Shown here: positions 1 through 20,000 of the stretch, piece by piece | Position numbering within the stretch: the first letter of the stretch is position 1 | How the letters are laid out: each line of letters opens with the position of its first letter | Origin: Leptospira alexanderi serovar Manhao 3 str. L 60 | Lineage (GTDB): Bacteria > Spirochaetota > Leptospiria > Leptospirales > Leptospiraceae | Assembly (NCBI RefSeq): GCF_000243815.2 | Contig: NZ_AHMT02000005.1 | Location: 20,001-40,000 of the forward strand | Direction: 5' to 3' | Length of the DNA: 20,000 nt | Notes under the pieces: generated by a model | Told to the model about the DNA's origin: nothing | Seen by the model: the letters and a program-made list of their open reading frames with translations, nothing else | Database searches by the model: none | Position numbers and translations under genes: made by a program

Positions 1-133
1 CGAAGGCGTTTTCCAATTCTAATACGTGCAAATTCGTGATAGGAATCGGTTTTCCGCGTTTTTCAAAGTATGTGGAAACTTTTTTGGAATCGGTTTCGGG
101 ATAATAAAGTTTTACCAAAACGTTCACTTTCAA
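1..133 (-). pseudogene. PIN-domain (VapC-type toxin) fragment, C-terminus beyond window edge
   Basis: On the minus strand an open frame reads LKVNVLVKLYYPETD, then about 15 residues later PITNLHVLELENAF, and runs off the left edge. This matches the opening of PIN-domain ribonucleases, the toxins of VapBC pairs: a first strand ending in NVLVKLYYPE and a helix carrying the second conserved acid (LHVLELE). Family members normally start with a segment like 'YLDTNVLVKL', whose Asp is the first metal ligand. Here lysine-valine is followed directly by NVLVKL, so that Asp is missing. No ATG exists; TTG at 133 and GTG at 127 are the only starts. No antitoxin-like frame lies upstream. A decayed toxin gene is the likeliest reading, but the rest lies outside the window. 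Confidence 0.5.
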
Positions 134-224
134 AATTTTTGATTTTATTTTCCTATATTCCCATTGAACCGTAAATTCGTTTTCTTTGCTTAAGAAGGGA
201 AATGTTCGGGATTATTCAAATTCT

Positions 225-392
225 TACGATAAACCGATTGGAATCGTTTTGTTATCTTTAATTTCCTCTAATCCGCCGTATAACGCTAACGGATTCCCCA
301 CTTTCCCGTTGAAATAGAAGTTTACGAACTCGGATCTGTTTTCAACGTCTATATTCGGAAATCGGATTTCGACTTTGATTCGTGACTTTCAT
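225..392 (-). pseudogene. C-terminal remnant of an unidentified gene next to the MITE
   Basis: The minus strand holds an open frame of about 55 codons ending in TAA at 225-227. It contains stretches such as IKVEIRFPNIDVENRSEF and NPLALYGGLEEIKDNKT. The composition looks like protein, but there is no start codon, and a TGA lies just upstream in this frame, directly beside the 99-bp element at 395-493. It is best read as the tail of a gene that lost its front. I do not recognise the family. The frame differs from that of the short reading frame on the other side of the element, so the two pieces do not rejoin simply when the element is removed. Confidence 0.3.
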
Positions 393-580
393 TAGAGTTG
401 TTGAAAAATTAATTCTCTATCCGTTTCTGCCCTATTGAAATGGACGTTTGAAGCGGTTTTGTTAATCTGAATCACGGAATTTTTCAACAACTCTATTTTA
501 AATCGTATCGATTCTGTATTCCACTCGTCCTTAAAAAAAGATACAGAATTTTCAACTATAACTTGATCTTTTTGAAACAT
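392..580 (-). pseudogene. 62-codon frame: unknown N-terminal piece running into the MITE
   Basis: An ATG at 580 opens a minus-strand frame. Its first 29 or so codons (starting MFQKDQVIVENSVSFF) are unique sequence. The remaining 33 codons are read through the 99-bp element, and the stop is formed where the element's end (CTC) meets the flanking TA. The element-encoded tail recurs in the second copy near 19343, so it belongs to the repeat and not to this gene. The unique part may be the front of a gene truncated by the insertion. It is not recognised, and it may not be expressed. Confidence 0.25.
395..493. mobile_element. 99-bp MITE-like element, copy 1
   Basis: The element starts GAGTTGTTGAAAAATT and ends with the exact reverse complement of those 16 bases. 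The dinucleotide TA sits on both sides (393-394 and 494-495). A second copy in opposite orientation lies at 19343-19441, also exactly 99 bp and also flanked by TA; I count three substitutions between them. Short length, perfect terminal repeats, no transposase and TA at both edges fit a MITE mobilised in trans by a TA-targeting IS (IS630/Tc1 or IS5-like). The parent family is inferred. Insertion may have broken the gene remnants on either side. Confidence 0.85.
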
Positions 581-603
581 ACGTATATTGCAAAATTGGA
601 ATA

Positions 604-797
604 TAATTAACGTGAGTTCGGTGTAAGAAATCCATGATCCATTTTTTTGTAGGAAGTTGGAATTTGAACTTTGTAAATCTATTCTTAAAATGTGGGAGCT
701 AAAACAAATCGCGATTTTACGAACAAATTCTAAAAGTAAGGACTCCTACTTTTAGAAAATTCTTTCTCATTTTCTTACCCCGAGCTCACGTTAATTA
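604..797. mobile_element. 194-bp element with about 27-bp terminal inverted repeats
   Basis: Positions 604-630 and 771-797 are inverted repeats matching at 25 of 27 bases (core ACGTGAG[T/C]TCGG). The outermost six bases read TAATTA at both ends. Because TAATTA is its own complement, it could be part of the inverted repeat or a target duplication around a 182-bp element at 610-791. The interior has no convincing coding frame but holds a strong hairpin at 730-755. A second non-autonomous element or an IS remnant is likely. It fills most of the gap between 581 and 848. Confidence 0.65.
730..755. repeat. Hairpin with GGA...TCC core
   Basis: CTAAAAGTA, one unpaired A, GGA, then CT and TCCTACTTTTAG form a 12-bp stem with one bulge and almost no loop. 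The core resembles those of the hairpins at 11163-11184 and 11262-11286. It lies inside the 604-797 element. Confidence 0.55.
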
Positions 798-848
798 CAA
801 AAGTAAAAAGCGGTAGAAATCGATTCATGAACAAGTTTTGAATCAAGA

Positions 849-1568
<720 letters not shown>

Positions 1569-1584
1569 AACCGATACCGCCCGA

Positions 1585-3438
<1,854 letters not shown>

Positions 3439-3532
3439 AAGTGCAATCCTTGCAATTCCGCGTCTCAGTTCAAATTCGTAGTTCTAAGAAATAAATCAAG
3501 AAAGTTACTACTTCATTTTACTTCTTGACAGG

Positions 3533-4666
<1,134 letters not shown>

Positions 4667-4691
4667 TTTTTGTTAAACTACTTCGCGGTCC

Positions 4692-4718
4692 AAGGGGAAT
4701 CGTCCCTTCTCCTTTTTT
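4692..4718 (+). terminator. Probable terminator after the STAS operon
   Basis: AAGGGGA and TCCCTT form a six-pair stem with one bulged G about 25 bases after the stop at 4666. A run of six T follows, but four bases beyond the stem, so it is only a moderate candidate. Confidence 0.4.
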
Positions 4719-5055
4719 ATGTACGCGCCGAATATAAAGTCCTATAACCCCTATCCACTGAGATCGAATATGCTGATCCCTAAAACCCTGATATCTAAAA
4801 AGTTCTAACATTGAGACGGCTTTGAAACGGACTCTGAGGTTAAATTCTTTGTAAAACTTCCTGCAAAGAAAGAATCCAATTCGTCCAGATTAGGATCGTA
4901 ATTCCGAACGGTTTCATGGGGATGAAATGTGTGATGAAAAAGTAAGTCGTGTATATCAGTTGAAAAATCGCCGCGTTTGTCGGTGTGATCATGAATGAAG
5001 ATGCTCTCCAACGTTTGATAAAAATATCGGATCTACTTTAGTAGGGATGTTCAGT
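4719..5055. other. Intergenic stretch, mostly non-coding
   Basis: Between the terminator-like hairpin at 4692-4718 and the orphan hairpin at 5056-5078 I see no RNA gene and no repeat shared with the rest of the window. The only protein-like signal is the minus-strand frame at 4805-5011. Confidence 0.5.
4805..5011 (-). CDS. Possible small ORF or gene remnant, 68 codons
   Basis: From a TTG at 5011 the minus strand reads a His/Asp-rich peptide containing HDHTDKRGDFSTD, LLFHHTFHPHETV and NYDPNLDELDSFF. The frame is open seven codons further upstream. The composition looks more like protein than a chance frame, yet there is no ribosome-binding site and no recognised family. It sits downstream of ileS on the same strand. 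It may be the tail of a lost gene; expression is doubtful. Confidence 0.3.
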   Translation of the reverse strand: MESIFIHDHTDKRGDFSTDIHDLLFHHTFHPHETVRNYDPNLDELDSFFAGSFTKNLTSESVSKPSQC

Positions 5056-5078
5056 CCGCTTGCAAGCGGTTTTTTTTG
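5056..5078 (+). terminator. Hairpin plus T run, plus-strand terminator without an obvious gene
   Basis: CCGCTTGCAAGCGG is a perfect 14-base palindrome followed at once by eight T at 5070-5077. This is a good intrinsic terminator for plus-strand transcription. The nearest plus-strand gene ends nearly 400 bases upstream. It lies just beyond the 3' end of ileS, which runs the other way, and could shield ileS from converging transcription. Confidence 0.6.
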
Positions 5079-5161
5079 TGGGTAGTTTATCGGGTCAAAT
5101 ACTCGATGAAGATGATCGTGAGAGGGATACAATGCAAAATCTGCGATGTCCGTTACACAAC

Positions 5162-8561
<3,400 letters not shown>

Positions 8562-8578
8562 TCGTTTTACTCCCTCTC

Positions 8579-10874
<2,296 letters not shown>

Positions 10875-11038
10875 AGAACGCGTGGCATTCAGAGGACTGA
10901 AAGCGGTTGTGGATGAGATGCATCACGGATTTTAAATGCAGTTTCGGAAGGCGGTTCAAGAGACGTTGTATTGGGAAAGCGAGATGCAGCGGAAATGAGC
11001 TACTGTCTTCTGTCTAGAACGAGCGTAGCGAAGTTCGT

Positions 11039-11097
11039 CTGTCTTCCGTCCTCTGAAGCCGCTGGGCTTTCCTTCAGAAAGCAAGAATGGAAGACAG
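11039..11097. repeat. Nested inverted repeat, possible structured RNA
   Basis: CTGTCTTCC (11039-11047) pairs with GGAAGACAG (11089-11097). Inside it, TCTGAAG (11052-11058) pairs with CTTCAGA (11072-11078), so two stacked stems can form. A further partial copy, CTGTCTTCTGTCT, precedes it at about 11003. Function unknown. Confidence 0.45.
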
Positions 11098-11162
11098 GGG
11101 TTAAGATTTTTCCGATTGTATCCGTAGCGATCGGAAGAGATCCGAGTTTATCGTTCTAAGGA

Positions 11163-11184
11163 AAACGCAGGAGTTCCTACGTTT
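11163..11184. repeat. Hairpin with AGGAGTTCCT core
   Basis: AAACGCAGGA and TCCTACGTTT pair at nine of ten positions around GT. The core is the reverse complement of the core of the next hairpin at 11262-11286, which lies about 80 bases further on. No T run follows. Confidence 0.5.
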
Positions 11185-11261
11185 CAAGTTACGAGTGATT
11201 AGTTTGTTAGGAGTTAGGTGTTATTTCTTACGATTATGAGCAAAACTTTGCTCTATTCGCT

Positions 11262-11286
11262 AAAATCTAGGAACTCCTAGATTTTT
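11262..11286 (+). terminator. Perfect 11-bp hairpin with T tail
   Basis: AAAATCTAGGA and TCCTAGATTTT are perfect complements around AC, and the 3' arm ends in five T. It could terminate plus-strand transcription, or, since the stem starts with A's, minus-strand transcription too. No plus-strand gene precedes it, so it may be a dispersed repeat and not a dedicated terminator. Confidence 0.45.
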
Positions 11287-11377
11287 CAATGGAACGAAAA
11301 AATCGAATATTTTTTCGCGCCACTCCGATTCGATCGGAAAAACTAAAAACCCCTAACCCTCGCGACTTGAAGCGTCG

Positions 11378-11410
<33 letters not shown>

Positions 11411-11487
11411 CGCCGAAAACAGTATAAATTTCGAGTAAATCATACCTCCTACTAAAAAGAAGCACTGAACTAAGTTCAATGAAGGTT

Positions 11488-12665
<1,178 letters not shown>

Positions 12666-12677
12666 GAGAGAACACAC

Positions 12678-13553
<876 letters not shown>

Positions 13554-13561
13554 TATCACAA

Positions 13562-13654
13562 TGTAGTAAATGCAAGACACGACTTTCAGAGGACGAAACA
13601 AAACGGATATGTAAGAGTGATGGTCACTTCTTCTATCAGTATTCTCATCAATGA
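13562..13654 (+). pseudogene. Possible zinc-ribbon remnant without a start
   Basis: Right after sucD, frame 13562-13651 reads CSKCKTRLSEDETKRICKSD then GHFFYQYSHQ, ending in TGA. CxxC followed by a single ICKSDG where a second CxxC would be expected looks like a zinc ribbon whose last cysteine has changed to Asp. No ATG, GTG or TTG start is in frame. It may be a decayed small gene. Confidence 0.3.
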
Positions 13655-13734
13655 ATAAATTTGTAAACGTTCAAGTTGATGAGAGAAACATCAGTCTTCT
13701 TGAGTCGTATCTTAGCTTGACAACATTTGAGTAA
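13651..13734 (+). CDS. Possible 27-codon ORF or second half of a frameshifted small gene
   Basis: ATG 13651 opens a 27-residue frame (MNKFVNVQVDERNISLLESY...) that overlaps the stop of the zinc-ribbon remnant by one frame shift. Together they could be one small gene broken by an indel. There is a 9-base inverted repeat, TCTCATCAA/TTGATGAGA, at 13643-13651 and 13676-13684, which could instead be regulatory. A TTGACA at 13717-13722 may be the -35 box for the TolC gene, though no good -10 follows at normal spacing. Confidence 0.2.
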   Translation: MNKFVNVQVDERNISLLESYLSLTTFE

Positions 13735-13778
13735 CCGGAATTGATTCTTTATAGGATTCGGAAAAAAGAAGGTTTGAA

Positions 13779-15361
<1,583 letters not shown>

Positions 15362-15362
15362 C

Positions 15363-16812
<1,450 letters not shown>

Positions 16813-16849
16813 GCAATAATAAATTAAAATATTCTAATGGAGAGTATCC

Positions 16850-17092
16850 ATGCCAACATACGACTATAAATGTAAAGCCTGCGGACAAACGTTTGAACAA
16901 TTCCATTCCATGAAGGACGATCCGGTCAAAGATTGTTCTCTTTGCGGTAAAAAAGGTGAAGTGGAAAGGATGATTTCCAATGGTTCCGGTATCATTTTTA
17001 AAGGAACCGGATTTTATGTAACGGATTACAAGAAAAGCGGTTCGGGAGGAGGAGAATCTTCTACCGCATCTTCTGCGGCTTCCTCGGATTGA
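16850..17092 (+). CDS. FmdB-family zinc-ribbon protein
   Basis: This 80-residue protein has the family opening MPTYDYKCKACGQTFEQFHS with CKAC, then DCSLCGKK, giving two CxxC zinc pairs. GSGIIFKGTGFYVTDYK matches the usual 'GGGxxFKGxGFYxTDY' of FmdB-type regulators, and a Gly/Ser/Ala-rich tail follows. GGAG sits about eight bases before the ATG. Its exact role is unknown across the family; it is a common small neighbour of housekeeping genes. lpxI starts 15 bases downstream. Confidence 0.92.
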   Translation: MPTYDYKCKACGQTFEQFHSMKDDPVKDCSLCGKKGEVERMISNGSGIIFKGTGFYVTDYKKSGSGGGESSTASSAASSD

Positions 17093-17107
17093 CGAGGCCT
17101 TATTAGT

Positions 17108-19220
<2,113 letters not shown>

Positions 19221-19342
19221 ATTTAGAATTTTCTGATGTTTTTAAATCGTAAGCGACATCGGTCAACTTGAACGTTTATTGAATATTAATTTTATTGCAT
19301 ACACAAAATCGTATCTAATGGAAAAATATGTTTTTTACATTA

Positions 19343-19441
19343 GAGTTGTTGAAAAATTCCGTGATTCAGATTAACAAAACCGCTTCAAACGTCCATTTCA
19401 ATGGAGTAGAAACGGATAGAGAATTAATTTTTCAACAACTC
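19343..19441. mobile_element. 99-bp MITE-like element, copy 2
   Basis: Same length and termini as the copy at 395-493, in opposite orientation, with three substitutions clustered near one place. TA flanks both ends (19341-19342 and 19442-19443). It sits between the convergent ends of lpxB and radA, 27 bases past the radA stop. Its 16-bp terminal repeats ending in A5/T5 can fold into a long hairpin that may serve as a two-way terminator here, since I see no other terminator in the gap. The element reads as an open frame that continues antisense into radA; I regard that as non-coding. Confidence 0.85.
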
Positions 19442-19468
19442 TATTATTTTTATTCCCAGATAATAAGT

Positions 19469-20000
19469 TCAATTGACACCCGGAAAGAGCAAACGCAAAT
19501 CGTTCAAAGAACGAATTCCCTGAATCTGAATGTCCACATTTTGGACCAATTCGCTCAAGTTGCCTTCAGGAAGTATCACCTTTTTCATACCGACTCCGGC
19601 AAGTTCTTTAATCCGGAGATTGGCTTGCCCGATACTACGGACCTCTCCCGAAAGACCAACCTCACCCAGAACGCAGGTTCCTTTCGGAAGAGGTTGATCG
19701 AGATAACTAGAAATAATCGAAGTGCAGATCGCAAGATCCAAAGCCGGTTCATCCGCGTTTAAACCTCCCGCAAGATTGCTAAACAGATCACATTCCCCTA
19801 ATTTGATTTTGATATACTTTTCGATCACTGCAGCGAGCAAAATCACACGGCGAGTATCCGGTCCCTCCGCCATTCTTCTTGCCTGAGCAAAACCGGTTTT
19901 ACTAACCAAAGCCTGCACTTCCACGGTAAGAGCTCGACTTCCTTCTAACACAGCGCTGATTACGGAACCGCTTCTTTCCTCCGCACCGGCGCTGACAAAG
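19469..20000 (-). CDS. radA: DNA repair protein RadA (Sms), C-terminal part, continues past the window
   Basis: RadA is a RecA-like ATPase helping branch migration and repair. The visible 177 residues are its end: FVSAGAEERSGSVISAVLEG, then ALTVEVQALV, the linker into the Lon-like domain, with DLAICTSIISSYLDQPLPKG, GEVGLSGEVRSIGQANLRIKEL and the closing region KKVILPEGN. The N-terminal zinc finger and Walker motifs are outside the window. The stop is TGA at 19469-19471. It converges on lpxB, with the MITE copy between them. Confidence 0.94.
   Translation of the reverse strand, partial: FVSAGAEERSGSVISAVLEGSRALTVEVQALVSKTGFAQARRMAEGPDTRRVILLAAVIEKYIKIKLGECDLFSNLAGGLNADEPALDLAICTSIISSYLDQPLPKGTCVLGEVGLSGEVRSIGQANLRIKELAGVGMKKVILPEGNLSELVQNVDIQIQGIRSLNDLRLLFPGVN

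Noticed and set aside
11423..11428. TATAAA as the sucC promoter -10 box
   Set aside because: No acceptable -35 hexamer at 16-18 bases upstream.
19328..19762. 144-codon plus-strand frame across the MITE into radA
   Set aside because: First part is repeat sequence, the rest is antisense to radA.

Overview
The window is a chromosomal stretch of a spirochaete, almost certainly a Leptospira of the pathogenic group. The grounds are moderate G+C with A/T-rich codon choice, frequent TTG and GTG starts, spirochaete-type secreted proteins, sucCD, an LpxI-LpxB pair for lipid A, and short intergenic repeats of a type I associate with Leptospira. The species cannot be fixed from the sequence alone.

Layout. 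Positions 1-850 are a decayed, repeat-rich margin. It holds a minus-strand PIN-domain (VapC-like) fragment running off the edge, remnants of an unidentified gene, a 99-bp MITE-like element (395-493) and a second 194-bp element with terminal inverted repeats (604-797). Positions 849-3438 (minus) carry a nitrilase-fold protein without its catalytic cysteine, downstream of a 617-residue protein of unknown function. Positions 3561-4666 (plus) carry a STAS anti-sigma-factor antagonist overlapping a probable exported protein. A poorly coding stretch follows. Positions 5162-10817 (minus) look like an operon in transcription order purL, leucine-rich-repeat protein, ileS; purL is split by one extra A in a run of seven. 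Positions 10818-11492 are non-coding with several hairpins. Positions 11493-13553 (plus) are sucC-sucD. Positions 13779-19220 (plus) hold a closely spaced cluster: TolC-type outer-membrane protein, SH3b-domain membrane protein, FmdB-type zinc ribbon, lpxI and lpxB. The window ends with the 3' part of radA (minus), with a second copy of the 99-bp element between lpxB and radA.

Functionally most of it is housekeeping: purine synthesis, isoleucyl-tRNA charging, the TCA cycle, lipid A synthesis and DNA repair. The tolC-lpxB cluster has an envelope theme. I see no clear new defence or mobile system. The parts most worth a second look are the near-identical MITE pair, the second inverted-repeat element, the purL frameshift, the cysteine-less nitrilase homologue beside an unknown conserved-looking protein, and small degenerate coding remnants in the gaps.
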